Positions 35,805 through 47,312 are shown, counted from the stretch's first letter. The stretch: DNA of 64,000 bases from Paraspadella gotoi (GCA_051294375.1 CM119271.1:13321039-13385038); one strand, 5' to 3'. The notes: generated by a model from the letters alone, not told the origin. Numbers and translations are program-made.

Positions 35805-37116
35805 GAATTACAATCGACCATCACATCTGAGCTCATGAGGGCGGCTCGTCTTCAGCAGGAGGGAGTAGAAGTGAGTCTTTGTTTTTTATATTTTGATAAT
35901 TGTTAGTAAACTGTCTCAAATCAAATTTAAATATACATTATTAATGCAAAATTAGTGATGCTATTTCTCATAACAGCTTCTTCACATTTAGGTTTCTTCT
36001 GCTGAGGAGGGCGCCTTACTGAAGCTTTATTATAAGGTGAGGAATTGTTTAGTGTATCTATTTTACTGAAGAGTGAATAACATTGCGTATTTGCGTTTAA
36101 AATGAAAATTATTATTATTTATAATTATTATTATTATTATTATTATTATTATTTATTGACTTGCATGGACAAAATAAAGAAAAGTTTACCTTTACAGAAC
36201 CCAGGGAGTTAACCATTTACAAACATTTTGTCTAATAACTGTTTTTAAAAAATGTGTCAACGCGACAAAGAATAGTCCACCTTCTTAATCGTGATATTAG
36301 TGAAACCAAATACAAACCATAACACTGCTATATGCAAATTAGCTTAAGGGTCATTTCGTAAATCGACGATTGTCAAATCAAAAGTCAAGACGCATTTGGA
36401 TTTAAATATCAAAGATTAAACCACAAAATGACTTTAGTTTCTTATCAAATTTCCAAGAAATTAAACTATACAGTAGGGTAGAGAGATGAAAAGATTGAGC
36501 GATTGAACATAAGTTTTTTGCTGCTTATGGACATGTAATTAATGAATTTTAAATCTTTTAAAAATTTTTGTAAGCATAGCAGTATAGTAAATTAAATTAT
36601 TTATGTAGTAATATCCTTATAAAATCATAAAATTTCAAAATAATTTTTTTTTAAACAGATTTTTAAACAAAACTAAAACTTTTATAATGTTTAGACCACA
36701 AAAAATGATTAAAACCTTTTAACATATATAAGTTTTTACTACAGATAATTTTTACCTTTTTCCTCATTTTAAATGCTGAAGATAACATAATTTTTGATAA
36801 CATATTTTATATTTTTGATTTAACATTTTATGAAGAATCTGAATCTTTATTAAAAGTTTTTAAAAAAATATTTTTAAAATTTATTATTTTATAAGAATAT
36901 TACTATAAATATATTGTATTTTACTATTTTGTTCCCGAGACAATATGAACAAAATATTTTTTATACTAGTTAATCATGCTATCTCACGTCTAAATATCCT
37001 TGTTTGATCATTCAAATAATTTTTTTATTCTTGAGTGCTCCACTCTACTATACGGTATGTCTCTTTTTTTACAGATGCAACATTACGTCAACTACAGATT
37101 GGCCAGATATCGTTAA
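35805..37116 (+). CDS. Myosin heavy chain terminal exons 16-18
   Basis: Three small exons join in phase 0: 35805-35870 (ELQSTITSELMRAARLQQEG..), 35992-36036 (..SSAEEGALLKLYYK) and 37075-37116 (MQHYVNYRLARYR, stop TAA at 37114). All have good GCAG/TTTAG/ACAG acceptors and GTGAGT/GTGAGG donors. Together with exon 14 they give the longest C-terminus seen, ending in a basic, tyrosine-containing helix. AATAAA signals follow at 37192 and 37202. The intron of 1 kb before the last exon is AT-rich and contains an (ATT)n run at 36106-36152. Confidence 0.75.
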
Positions 37117-37191
37117 AACCGTTTAAAACCGACCGGTTCGAAATTTTTAAAAAAAAATGTATAAATTGGGAAAGATTTGGGGACAAAAATT

Positions 37192-37207
37192 AATAAACAA
37201 AAATAAA
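37192..37207 (+). terminator. Polyadenylation signals of the myosin gene
   Basis: AATAAA occurs at 37192-37197 and again at 37202-37207, about 80 bases after the stop codon of the last exon, in A-rich sequence. Confidence 0.65.
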
Positions 37208-38198
37208 CAAAAAAGACAACAACAACGACAAATGGGCGAAAATAAAGAAAAACCTGCGCGCGCAACACGGAAAAAAAAAGTAAATGGGATTATTTTGTAA
37301 TTTAATTATTTTTAAAATTAAAAAAAAAAAAAGAAATTGCACAATGATCTCATGACTGTTTTATTATTTTTTACAAACGCTGGACTCTGATATAAAATAA
37401 AATACTACGTACTGCAGTTGCCACTTGAAATTGAATCGCATTATTATTAATTTTTTTTTTATTTATCTAAAAAAAAAAAACATTCGCGTACTTTTTGTAT
37501 TGATTATTATTTAAACGCGAAGCAGATTGTACTGATTTTTTATCTACTTCTCTGTAATGTTTATTATCTAAATCGACGCTGCCAACCCCCTTGTATTAAT
37601 TAATTATCTAATAAGCGTTTCTTATTGTCGTCATCGATGGTTCATTTTTTTTTCCACTCGTTTCTTCGTTAAAAAAAAATTTAACAAGATTTAAGCGCAA
37701 AGTATCATAGTCTTTGTTTTATTTTATAGGCTGAGAGTAGTAAATGGAATTTAACAGTTTGAAGCCAGTTAGATTTTTCCTGAATATTGTCATTAAACAA
37801 TGCAATTTTTCACCGAATTAATAAATAGTTCCTGCTATTTTGTTTTCTCAAAATAACCAGCTTAAGCTGAAGCGACTCTAGCGTTATTTGATGAAACCAT
37901 GTGAAATAACAGAAGACAATATTTTATGAAAACTTTATTGAAATTGAATTAAATTGAAATTGAATAAAATAAAAACAAAAGATATATAAAATAAGATTTA
38001 TTTGTAATTAATACGTTTTTAATGATACTTACATAGGAACTACCATAAAGTTTAAATAATTTCTTTCGATTTAATATTTCTAAACTTGCGCGCGTTAAAA
38101 TTTCTCTTTAGTTAATTTTTGAAAAAATGAACATCGTCTACCATAAACGCGTCGCTGTCGCCATCTATCTTTTCGAATTTTTCAGAAATTTTCAAGTC
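37208..38198. other. AT-rich intergenic region
   Basis: I see no gene, RNA or repeat family here, only A/T homopolymers and low-GC sequence between the myosin 3' end and the small cysteine-rich gene. Confidence 0.6.
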
Positions 38199-38727
38199 AT
38201 GAGTTCTGAGCTTCCGTTCGATTGCGTCTCACCGGTGAGCGTCACGTGACCATGTGTGAAATTTATCACTGAGCCTCTCAGATTGACATTTTATGTTCGT
38301 TCGTTCGTTCGTTCGTTCGTTCGTTCGTTCGTTCGTTCGTTCGTTCGTTCGTTCGTTCGTTCGTTCGTTCGTTCGTTCGTTCGTTCGTTCGTTCGTTCGT
38401 TCGTTCGTTCGTTCGTTCGTTCGTTCGTTCGTTCGTTCGTTCGTTCGTTCACTCCTTAATTCACTCAAGTTTAACTTGTCTTTTTTTCCCCCGCGACAGC
38501 CGTCGGACACTGGACCCTACCAATGCCGGAGCAGCGCCTTCTGGTGTCTTCATTGCGTCTCCCAAGACGCAAAGTGGCAATGTCACGCCAACGTCATTCT
38601 TGAGGCGCTGAATCGACAATACGAATGCTGCTACGGTCACGGTATCGGGCGATGCTGCACTCTTTTTGGAATGGTTGTTCTCTTGACATATATATACATA
38701 ATATTACATATAGTAGTTGGCCTATAG
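38199..38727 (+). CDS. Small cysteine-rich single-pass membrane protein (two exons)
   Basis: Exon 1 (38199-38234) encodes MSSELPFDCVSP and ends at a GTGAGC donor in phase 0. Exon 2 (38500-38727) follows a CCGCGACAG acceptor and encodes 75 residues. The 87-residue product has nine cysteines, in the order C, C, C-x2-C, C, CC and CC, and then a hydrophobic helix (LFGMVVLLTYIYIILHIVV) almost at the C-terminus. No signal peptide was seen, so it may be tail-anchored, or the true start may be upstream. The ECCYGHGIGRCC block before the membrane segment loosely recalls Shisa-type proteins, but I do not assign it. The intron consists largely of (TTCG)n. Confidence 0.5.
38297..38450 (+). repeat. (TTCG)n microsatellite
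   Basis: About 38 perfect copies of the tetranucleotide TTCG lie inside the intron of the small cysteine-rich gene. It is open in several frames on both strands (FVRS or NERT repeats), but those frames are a by-product of the repeat. Confidence 0.97.
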
Positions 38728-38852
38728 TTCTGGTAAACGTTCAAGGTCTTTAAATAGCTCAGAATAGAAAGAAGAAGACGACGAAAACGACGACTATGAC
38801 GACGACGATAGCAACGAATGCGATTTTTGCCAAAAACCAAATTTTATTTTTC

Positions 38853-39013
38853 CTCCATTAAATTTCCCGACAAAATCAAGATTCGTATCTCTGCACTAAA
38901 CATGGGCTGAATCAAACGACGGAACTTTTCAATCACGCCATCTATAACCAGGTGGAATTTACGTGCGCGACGTCCAAAACAAAAGGTCAATCATTTGTTG
39001 TTTTTTTTTAAAT
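38853..39013 (+). other. Coding-like fragment of unknown origin
   Basis: One frame reads QDSYLCTKHGLNQ, TTELFNHAIYNQ and VEFTCATSKTKG with balanced amino-acid use before a stop near 39010. It has two cysteines and N-glycosylation-like sites. No convincing acceptor or donor is visible, so it may be an exon of the preceding gene, a relic or chance. Confidence 0.25.
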
Positions 39014-39119
39014 TCAACGAGATATAAATTATTTTAAATTAACAAAAATGATTGTAATATTTAATAGTAATTATAACCAAGGACTGACACTACAGGTCGG
39101 AAGTTAAGGCGTTCAGTGA

Positions 39120-39318
39120 GCTGAATACTATTGCTGATAGCATTCGTATCTTCTTTGCCAACCTTAGCAGCAATAGAAAGGGTCCTGGGCTTGGAACCAG
39201 GCTTGGGGGTTTTCCACGCCCCCAAGGCGGTTTAAGGCCGTCCTCATGCTTCCCGCAGGGTAAGTATCATTGGAGACCTAATGGTCATATCTGATTAAAT
39301 TACTCAATGAGCCACAAG
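39120..39318 (-). mobile_element. tRNA-derived SINE, family B (reverse copy)
   Basis: The reverse complement aligns along its length with 51368-51545. It has a tRNA-like head beginning GTGGCTCATT, the middle GGGAAGC, and a shared 3' part containing CCAAGCCTGGTTCCAAGCCC. The B-box region is more eroded than in the other copy. It lies between the small cysteine-rich gene and the lipase. Confidence 0.65.
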
Positions 39319-39686
39319 TTGACGAGCTTATAGACAGAGTGAACTTATAACGATGCCCGACTACAGGTCTTTTGTTTAAATTTAGTGGGTTGTACTTTAT
39401 CAATACCTTTACTTTGTTAAATTTACTTTGTTTATAATTATATTCATCCAAACGTAAACAGACTTTTACGAAACTGGGACGATGAGTTCCTGCGATCGAG
39501 ATGGAATTCCGTTCGACGTCAATAGAATTCCGACATCAAAACGAGTTTCTTGCATCTGCAAACAAAATCCGGATCCTTATTGAAGTTGGTTGACATGTTG
39601 AAAGATTTTATGTTTAACTTTGGTATTCGTTTAAATTATAATTTAAAAGTTATTTTGAGTGTCATTAGCAAAATATTTGCTTTTTT

Positions 39687-39756
39687 ATCTATCTATCTAT
39701 CTATCTTTCTATCTTTCTATCTTTCTATCTTTCTATCTATCCATCTATCTATCTAT
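39687..39756 (+). repeat. (TATC/TTTC)n microsatellite
   Basis: A compound run of TATC and TTTC tetranucleotides lies in the intergenic region upstream of the lipase gene. Confidence 0.9.
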
Positions 39757-40119
39757 TAAATTGTCTTGTAGGCTTAGGTTTAGCGATCCTCGATATGATT
39801 TTCAATTTTCTTATTCTACAAAGAAAACCGTTTAAACCAGTAATTAATCATCCAAATCGTCAATGAAAGATTAATGTTTTTTTTTTATTATTCTTTCAAC
39901 GTGTAAATAAATAATAGGATTATGTAAAAGAAGCTCCAGACGTTTCGACTCGAGAGGGAAGAAAAGAACTTTTGTATGCAAATGAGATTTTGAATCTTCG
40001 CGCATCCTCGGGGTCTCCGCCGCCTCGGTTCCAACGCGGGGGTAAAAAAAAAGCCGAGAGACAAAAAGGTAACAAAGTAAAGCGAATAGAATTCGAAAAA
40101 AATAAAAGCAAAAAAAAGG

Positions 40120-40450
40120 ATGCATCGTTTTTCGCTTTTCGTCGCTTTATTTGCTTTTTTCTTCGGATGTCAAGGTGAGGTAATTTTTCATTTTCATTAA
40201 AGTAAATTAAAAAAAAAAAGTAATTAATTTTTAGATGCTTATTTTTGTCGACGATGGACTTCAATCATTTTGCTGGTTTATATTTTAAAATGAAGACAGA
40301 AAAACAATTTAACGAACATTTTATTCTTAAAGCAAAGTTTTAGTTTTTTTCTCACTTTTTTTTTAAATAATCGTTTTAAACAGTGGATATAAAATAGTAA
40401 AAGAGAGAGAGAGAGAGAAATAAAGAAAGTATGTAACAAAAAGAGAGAGA

Positions 40451-40481
<31 letters not shown>

Positions 40482-40951
40482 CAAGAGTGAGAGTGAGAGA
40501 CAGAAACAACAATGAGACAGAGACAGAGACAGACAAACAGCGACAAAGAGATAGTCTCATCCCCCTTTTTATCTCCACTTACCCCTCTCCCCACCGCAGC
40601 CCGCCCATCTCCCTTACCCCGCTGCTTTCCTTCCATCGGCTGCTTCGGTCCTCGACGTCTCACTTTCCCTCAATCGCCTAATGTCATCTCTACTCGCTTT
40701 CTTCTCAATTCGCCCAATAGGAATGACGTCGACGATCCGGTAGTAGTAGACTTTTTGTCGTCGTCGTCGTCGTCCTCTTCTTCCTCCTCCTCCTCCATCT
40801 TCTCCGTCAACACCGTCGCCGCCACCCTCGACCCGCGCCTTCCCGTCAAACTGCTCGTCCACGGTTTCCTCGACGCCCCGAGAAACGCCAACTGGCGCCG
40901 AATGACGGCGGCGTTCTTGCGGCGGGTCGGCGGCGGCGTCGGCGGCGGCGT

Positions 40952-40993
<42 letters not shown>

Positions 40994-43541
40994 AGTCAAC
41001 GTCGTCCGCGTAGACTGGAGCGGCGGGAACTCTTACCCTTACGAACGAGCGGCGGCGAACGCCCAACTCGTCGGAGCTCAAGTGGGAATCTTCGTGGACA
41101 AACTGGTGGAGGTATTGAAATAATCATTTCTAAGAAAAGCTTTTATTAAAATTGCTGTCTTTGGATCCAGGGACCGTAATCTAGGCCTGAAGGATTTTCA
41201 TTTGGTTGTAGGGTTGAAGCAAATAACATTTAAAATGAACACAAGGCCGTAACTACTCGAATCGTAACCAAAGTTAAACGGGAAACGTTTTCAAGCTTTG
41301 TTGTATGTAGCGGTGGTGCAATAATATTGCGCTTGTGAGTTGTGACATCTGGAGTATGATTGTCCTTAAAATTGTCCTTCAAATTGACTCCAGATTTATA
41401 GAATTTAGAATTTTAGGCATTGATTACATGATTACTATTAAATAGTGAAAAACTGGAATCAACTCGATTGCTGACTCGCCCACTTCCGGTTACGGAGAAA
41501 ACAGTCTGGATAATTTACTCGGATATTTTCAACTAGATATAAGTTGTTAAAAGAGTTTTTTTTTTTTAATTTCTGTACCTAGAAACCAAAGGCAAAAGGT
41601 ATTAATTCGATACGAGGACTATTTGGAAAACTGCAATATGCAAATAAGATTAAAGGATGATTTCAAAAAATTTATTCCAATAACTTTCGATAGCGATAAG
41701 CGAGGTAATTTTTTTCCTTAGACTGGACCATTTTTATTAATATTGTCACACCTAAGCTTTAATTTTTTTGGTCTCATCTTACTTCAGGAGCTCGGCATGC
41801 GGCGCGACCAGTTCCACATCGTGGGCCACAGCCTCGGGGCGCATGTGGCGGGCTACGCCGGCTCAAAGGTGCAGGAGCTAGCGAAGCAGCGACTGAAAGA
41901 CAAAGAGAAAGTGGGGCTTGACATTGAAGTACCCGGTGGGGCGGATGGCGTGCCTGGAGGGCTGGAGGGCGTGCCCGAAAGGGCAAAAGAAATCGCGCAA
42001 AACGATGGGAATAAAATCGCTAGGATTACGGGGTTGGATCCCGCCGAACCGTGAGTTAATTTTAACATAGACTTATTTGATTATATACATATATTTTGAA
42101 TTATAATTCGACTGCCAATGTTTTATCTTAAACTGTTAAAGCATTCAGATTTTAAAATCTGCACACCTCTGTCGATGTATCTAACATCTCAGCGAACATT
42201 ACCAAAAATTTCTAAACATTAGTATGATATCTCCGACTATTATAACATATAATTTTTATATTGGTTGTACCAATTTCATATTATAACATATCCTATCGTT
42301 TCTAAACATTTTTTAATATCTCTAATCAACTGCCGACATTTAAAAACGTCTTCTAACATCTCTAAACATTTTCCAATATCTCTGAACATAAACCAACTTT
42401 TCAAAACATCTCCAAACAACTCTAAACATTTTCCAACATCTCAGAACAACAATCATTATCCCTAAATATCCTGTAACATCTCTAAACAGTTGTAAAAGTC
42501 TCCTAATGTCAGTCAACACCCTATAACATCTGTTAACGATACCTCGACATCTCTAACCCTTATCTCCCAACTCCCAGTTACTTCCAACACTTCCCGATCT
42601 CCGTCCGCCTCGATCCTTCGGACGCCAACTTCGTCGACGTCATCCACTCGGACGCGGAGAGCATCTTCAACTTCCTCGTCGGCGGCAGCGGGTTCGGGCT
42701 GCGGCAGCCCAGCGGGCATCTCGACTTTTATCCCAACGGCGGGGCGCGGCAGCCCGGGTGCGGGGCAGGACTCGGGAGACGTAATAGGACGGCGGAAAAT
42801 ATAAAGCTGTTGAGGGTAAGGTTCAAGTTGGGGATAGGTTGGATGGGGGAGAGAAAAAGGTGAGGTTTAGATGAGAAAGTGAAATACAAATGTGAGTTGG
42901 AGAGAAAAAAAGAGTGAATTTGTGGTCAAGTTGTTTTTTTTTTTAAACATTAACCTAAAAATATTTCTAATTCAGGTTAATGTTCAGAATCAATGTTTAT
43001 TTCGAACTAAATAGTTTTCAACTTGATGGTTTTTCTTTCCCAACCTTTCTCCCCTCTTACTTCGCCTCTTATTCTCCCTTCCTATCTTCCTATCCTCTCT
43101 TTTCTTGCCTTCCTTATCTTTTCTCTCTCTCTCACTCTCTCCCTTTCTTTACTTCCTTTTCCTTTCTTTCTTACACCTTTCCTTCTCTCCCTTTTCCAGC
43201 GTCAGGACTTCCGCCGCGCCTCCCCAGAAGCCGCCGCTTCCGCAGTCGCCTGCAGCCATTCCCGCGCCGTCCTTCTATTCGTCGAGAGCCTCGAATCTTC
43301 CTGCAGCTTCGTCGCCGTCGAGTGTCGCGATTGGTCGGTTTTTAGGAGGCTGGAATGCCGCTGCGACGGGCGGCGGCGCTGCGCCGACATGGGGATCGAC
43401 GCGGATCGAGGGCGCGACGGCGGAGAAGGCAGCGCTAAAATGTATCTACGTACGAAAGGGGCGGCGCCATTTTGTTCGAAGGAGGAAGAGAGGATAATAG
43501 GAGGAGGAAGAGGAAGAGGAGAAGGACGAGGAAGAAGATGA
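40120..43541 (+). CDS. Secreted pancreatic-lipase-family lipase, five exons
   Basis: Exons 40120-40174, 40600-41111, 41788-42050, 42578-42815 and 43200-43541 join in frame to about 469 residues. Exon 1 is a signal peptide ([18 protein letters not shown]). The mature start [10 protein letters not shown] matches the family's N-terminal CxxxxGCF. Other hallmarks are LLVHGFLD (oxyanion region), VDWSGG, GHSLGAH with nucleophile Ser204, GLDPAEP with Asp273, [16 protein letters not shown] and VACSHSRAV with His376, which completes the triad. The chain stops where the alpha/beta-hydrolase domain ends, so the PLAT domain of vertebrate pancreatic lipase is absent, as in insect-type and phospholipase A1-like members. 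Oddities are a serine run, a roughly 22-residue glycine run and a 45-residue charged insert between Ser and Asp. It probably hydrolyses neutral or phospholipid esters outside the cell. Confidence 0.92.
40405..40500 (+). repeat. (GA)n microsatellite in lipase intron 1
   Basis: Runs of GAGAGA interrupted by short words fill part of the intron between the signal-peptide exon and exon 2. Confidence 0.85.
40750..40994 (+). repeat. Trinucleotide repeats inside lipase exon 2
   Basis: A (TCG/TCC)n run at about 40756-40797 encodes a 13-serine tract, and a (GGC)n run at about 40920-40994 encodes GGGV repeats and then polyglycine. Both stay in frame and lie in surface-loop positions of the lipase fold, before the VDWSGG core strand and after the first beta strands. 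Confidence 0.85.
42180..42560 (+). repeat. Degenerate short tandem repeat in lipase intron 3
   Basis: Variants of AACATCTCTAAACATTTTCC follow one another with point changes over almost 400 bases. No coding potential was seen. Confidence 0.75.
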
Positions 43542-44085
43542 GGAGAAGGATGAGGAAGAGGATGAGGAAAAATGGGGAAAACAAGTGAAAGTAAAAATCT
43601 AAGAAAAAAAATAGTATTTGGAAATAGTTAAATCAATTTTTAATATTTTAACCGTGAATTGTCATAATGAACTGTGAATTAAACCGTAATTGTTGTTACT
43701 ATAATTGATAGTAAATTTTCAAAAAATTGTTGAATTTGGATTTTGTTAACAGTTACACATAATAACAGTATTTTGAATAACATACCGCTCAAAATATTAA
43801 AATACGCTTCCCACTGATAACAACGGTGATTATAACAAGAATGGTAACATCACGACGGACCCTTGCCTTAAATCAGTTGCATATTGACAATATTATTGTG
43901 CTCCTGGGCTAGTGATAATTTTTTTTGTATTAAGAAGCGACTGGACGCATTGCGCGTTGGTTAAAAACTCTAACTGGTCAGATTAGTGATGAGCAAATTC
44001 AATTGATAGAATTCCGATATTTTTTTTTTTTTTTTTGGCGAGTATAAATTAATATGGTTCATCCTGTTATTGACAAATAATTTCC

Positions 44086-44118
<33 letters not shown>

Positions 44119-44590
44119 TCCCTTTCTCGTTCACTCCACTAATCCAACCCTTTTTAAACTTTAATTGAAAAAAAGAAGTAAATTCATTTCAAAATTCTAT
44201 TTTCAAAAAAAGAATACAAATCAACTAGCTCGTTGATGTTTATTTATTCTCAAAAGCTTTAAGTTTTAAAAGAGTTTTGACAAAAAAGTTTGTTACGAAA
44301 GAAACTCTTTTGTTAAATAAGAAAGAAAATTAAAATTATTTCTATCATAAGACTATTGAAAACTAATCAAAATGCAAAATAGAATGCTCATGGTTTCATG
44401 TTTCATATTTCCTTTTTGTAAGTCAATATTAATTTATTTTATAATTTGAAAAAAAATATTAAAGTAAAAAATTTAATGAAATATAATTATAAATTTATTG
44501 AAAACATATACGGATTCAGTTTTTTAAATAAAATTATAAAAAAACTTAATTAAAAATATTATTTTTTATTTTATTTTATCGCTCGTCAAA
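43542..44590. other. Intergenic region, AT-rich with a (CT)n run
   Basis: After the lipase stop codon there is a purine-rich tail (to about 43580), AT-rich sequence, and a CT microsatellite at 44084-44122. I see no gene. Confidence 0.6.
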
Positions 44591-44599
44591 ACCACACCA

Positions 44600-46142
44600 G
44601 TACGAAACTCAAACGAACGGAGCTCTCTCCGCCAGCGTCTATATCTCCACCGCTCTTTCCTTCGACCTCATCTTTGTCGGATGCCTCAGCTCTTTCGGCC
44701 TCAGAGGCAATCATCACGAACGCCGCCTGCATCTTTTCTCGATGGACCTTTTTCTGAATCACGCCCACTTTGTGGAAGGGGATCAAACGAACGCTGTCCT
44801 ACTCCGATCTGAATTCGTTTTCCGAAGGAGTACAGAACGAGAAGACTGTTGGGAATTATCAACGAAAAATCCCCCAAGAAATTCCAAATTTTCAATTCGG
44901 ATTTTGATGAGTTGTTACAAAATGGAGATTGCGACCGTCTTCGCGTTTCGGACCACGTTCCCTCTGTTGAGAATCTGCAAACTCTTGTGCCTAGGTTGGC
45001 TTTTGAATTTCGTTTCGAACCGTAGTGAAGTCGTCGGCGATCGATCCTTCGAACCGGAGTGGCGCGGAGTTTTCTACGCTTTTCCCCTCTTTTCATTGGC
45101 CGTCGGCAACAGTTTCGTCCGTTGGAGATTCTGGGGGACCATGCAGCTATTGTTCACGTCGTAGAGTTGACCGGCACCGCGTGGCTTTTTCATCGAGAAT
45201 TGGGCGTCTCGGTTTTCGTCGGATTTTCAATGTTGATCATTTGTACAAGGACGGCAGAGTTAAATTATTGAACGAAATACTCGGAGGAGTTAAAGTGGTC
45301 AAATTTAATACTTGGGAAAATTCTTTCCTTGAGAAAGTGGGCGATATTAGAAAAGAAGAACTGAAAATCTTAAAATGGCAGTTGTATTGGAAGGACGGGT
45401 TAAACTTTACCTAACAAAACAGCGCCTATGGTGGACCAAAATCCTCCTACTGTTCATCAGCGGCCATTGGTGCCGGAGGCAAAGTCATTCGCCTCCCAAC
45501 CCAAAGGTCCGGAGTTCTATCCCGGTGCCCGCCTAGCAGTTAAGAGGGACGGGGCGCTTAACCCGCCTGTAACAGGGTGTTACAGCCTGATCCGAACTCG
45601 GGGACTGCTTAATATTGAACGGTTCTGTCACTAACATATAACAATAATTACTGTCTTTTCACGCCGATGATAATCAACGTGGTGACGACTGTGTCTTCTG
45701 CTTTCATTCTCTCTCGTTCTTGCAACGTATGACTCCGGAAAAAGCCTTTGTTTCCTGGTCATATTCTGCATGATCTGGGCGATAATAGGAGCTATTTCTA
45801 TCTATCTATCGCTATCTATCACACGAGTCAAATGTACGTGTCGAGTTCGAGATTGAACAAGTTTTTAGAAAACCCCTGTAGACAAGGATACAACTGTTAA
45901 TGTCGAAAATGTGAGTTTTTCTTGGATCACGACGACGAACCCTCACTCAAGGATGTGAGTTTCGACTTAAAACGCGGCGAAGCGATGGCGGTGATTGGCT
46001 GTCGGTTCGGGCAGTCAGCTACTCCTCGGGCTTCTCGGAGAACTTACCTCCGCGAAAGGAAACCTTACCACTTACCATCATCGAGAACGTCGCCTACGTC
46101 TCTCAGCAGCCGGATCCAAAACTGCAGCGTTTCGCGATAACA
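44600..46142 (+). pseudogene. Decayed ABCC (MRP-type) transporter: first membrane domain and first nucleotide-binding domain
   Basis: Family blocks appear in the right order but in different frames. A linker-like block is at 44720-44870 (CIFSRW, TGA where a W codon is expected, then KGIKRTL, SYSDLNS). Membrane-domain pieces include EWRGVFYAF (45057) and LLNEILGGVKVVKF with EELKILKWQLYWKD (45262-45405). A SSSRLNKFLENP block (45840-45875) precedes a nucleotide-binding start (DDEPSLKDVSFDLKRGEAMAVIG). The Walker A site reads GSG-SQLLL with the lysine lost and a frame change, and only ENVAYVSQQ follows. A SINE interrupts the membrane domain at 45459. Multiple stops and frameshifts in otherwise clean sequence mark a pseudogene. 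Confidence 0.8.
45459..45650 (+). mobile_element. tRNA-derived SINE, family A, inserted in the ABCC relic
   Basis: The head GGCCATTGGTGCCGGAGGCA, a CCTCCCAACCCAAAGGTCCG segment and the degenerate B-box GGAGTTCTATCCC resemble a tRNA promoter region. The body (CGCTTAACCCGCCTGTAACA, then GTTACAGCCTGATCCGAA) is repeated at 55408-55570 and, reversed and split, at 59410-60104. It interrupts the first membrane domain of the ABCC relic: coding-like sequence resumes after it (MIINVVTTVSSAFIL). Confidence 0.75.
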
Positions 46143-47130
46143 TTCTCTTCAGAAACCAATGAAACGAAATAGAACGAGGAAATATTCCAGAATCTCTTTC
46201 TCGTCGGAATCCCTCGCTTAATCCTTTCCTCTGTTTCCGGGTTTCCTTCATCTGTGATGGTATCAAGTTATGAAGTTTTTATTTTTAAAACTTCAGTTGT
46301 TTAGGTTTAAGTTAAAAGCACCAAAGTTTGGAGGATGAGAACCAGCAAAGTAAGCAAACAAGAAAAAGTAGCATAACAGATGAATCAAACGTGGAAACAG
46401 AGGAAAGGATTAAGGAAGAGGATTCCGGAAGAGGAAGAAGATTCTGGAATGATTTCGAACGGGATTTTGGAAGCCAAATCCATAAAAGGAACAATAGTTT
46501 CCGGAAGAGGAAAATAAGGTTCCAGAAGAGGAAGAGGAGGATTCTGGAAGAGCAATCTGGCTTCGTCTCCTTACCCTTTATAAATAGCATCTGTTTCTGC
46601 TTTGATTCACTGTCTAATAATTGACACCGTCTTCTCTTGTCTATTTTCTGATAATAAAATTCCACGTTGATTTCATGTTGAAATCCCTGTCTACTTACTT
46701 AATTGGTAGAAAAGGAAGAGAATGAAGAAAAAGTTTTCAGAACAGGAGATGATCTTAAAAGTTTGCGTTTACAATATTAATTGAATAAAATTTAAAAATT
46801 ATCCAATCATTCAATAAACAAGCTATCCCTGCAAGCTTTCTATCAAGACTGTCTCACATATTTACTCGCAGAGTGTTTGCCTTCTTTAACAATGGAATGA
46901 TATAATGTTCAATAAACTGTTTCGATTGTATAAAAGGAACACTACTCCCTTAAATATTAGATCGGGGATCGGGGAACTCAAATGAAATTGGTACAACCAA
47001 TTTTAAAAATTGGGAATTATTCTATAATCAAACTAATCAGAAACTGGGTAATTCAAACGATCCTAATGCTCGACTAATATTCAATGAATATTTACAATTA
47101 AAATACATTTTTTAAAAATTTTTAAAGGCA
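46143..47130. other. Gene-free stretch with purine-rich short repeats
   Basis: From 46380 to 46560 there are degenerate GGAAGAGGAAGA/TTCCGGAAGAGG words. Around 46795-46880 and 46980-47040 there are weak partial copies of a dispersed repeat also found near 57.1, 57.9 and 60.6 kb. No gene was recognised. Confidence 0.5.
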
Positions 47131-47312
47131 TAATTTTACTCTCGCCGACTGGGGGTTAGGGGGGTTTAAGGGAGAAGTAGTTCAGGCCTTCAGGGTTAGC
47201 TGGTTGGGTAATAATGTTTACCCTTTTTTTTAGTATTAAAATTTTTTAATGTAATATTATTTGGAGTCAAAATCCCAGTCGGCGAAAATAAAAATTTTAC
47301 CTTTTTTATTCT
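47128..47312. mobile_element. Small MITE-like element with terminal inverted repeats
   Basis: AATTTTACTCTCGCCGACTG at the left is mirrored by CCCAGTCGGCGAAAATAAAA at the right, enclosing about 150 bases with no coding potential. Size and structure suit a miniature inverted-repeat transposon. Target duplications are not clear. Confidence 0.55.

Noticed and set aside
38229-38510. NERT and FVRS repeat proteins
   Set aside because: They are the (TTCG)n microsatellite read in different frames, inside an intron.
43105-43497. Alternative frames over lipase exon 5
   Set aside because: Only the frame entered in phase from exon 4 carries the VACSH catalytic histidine block. The others are shadows of GC-rich coding sequence.
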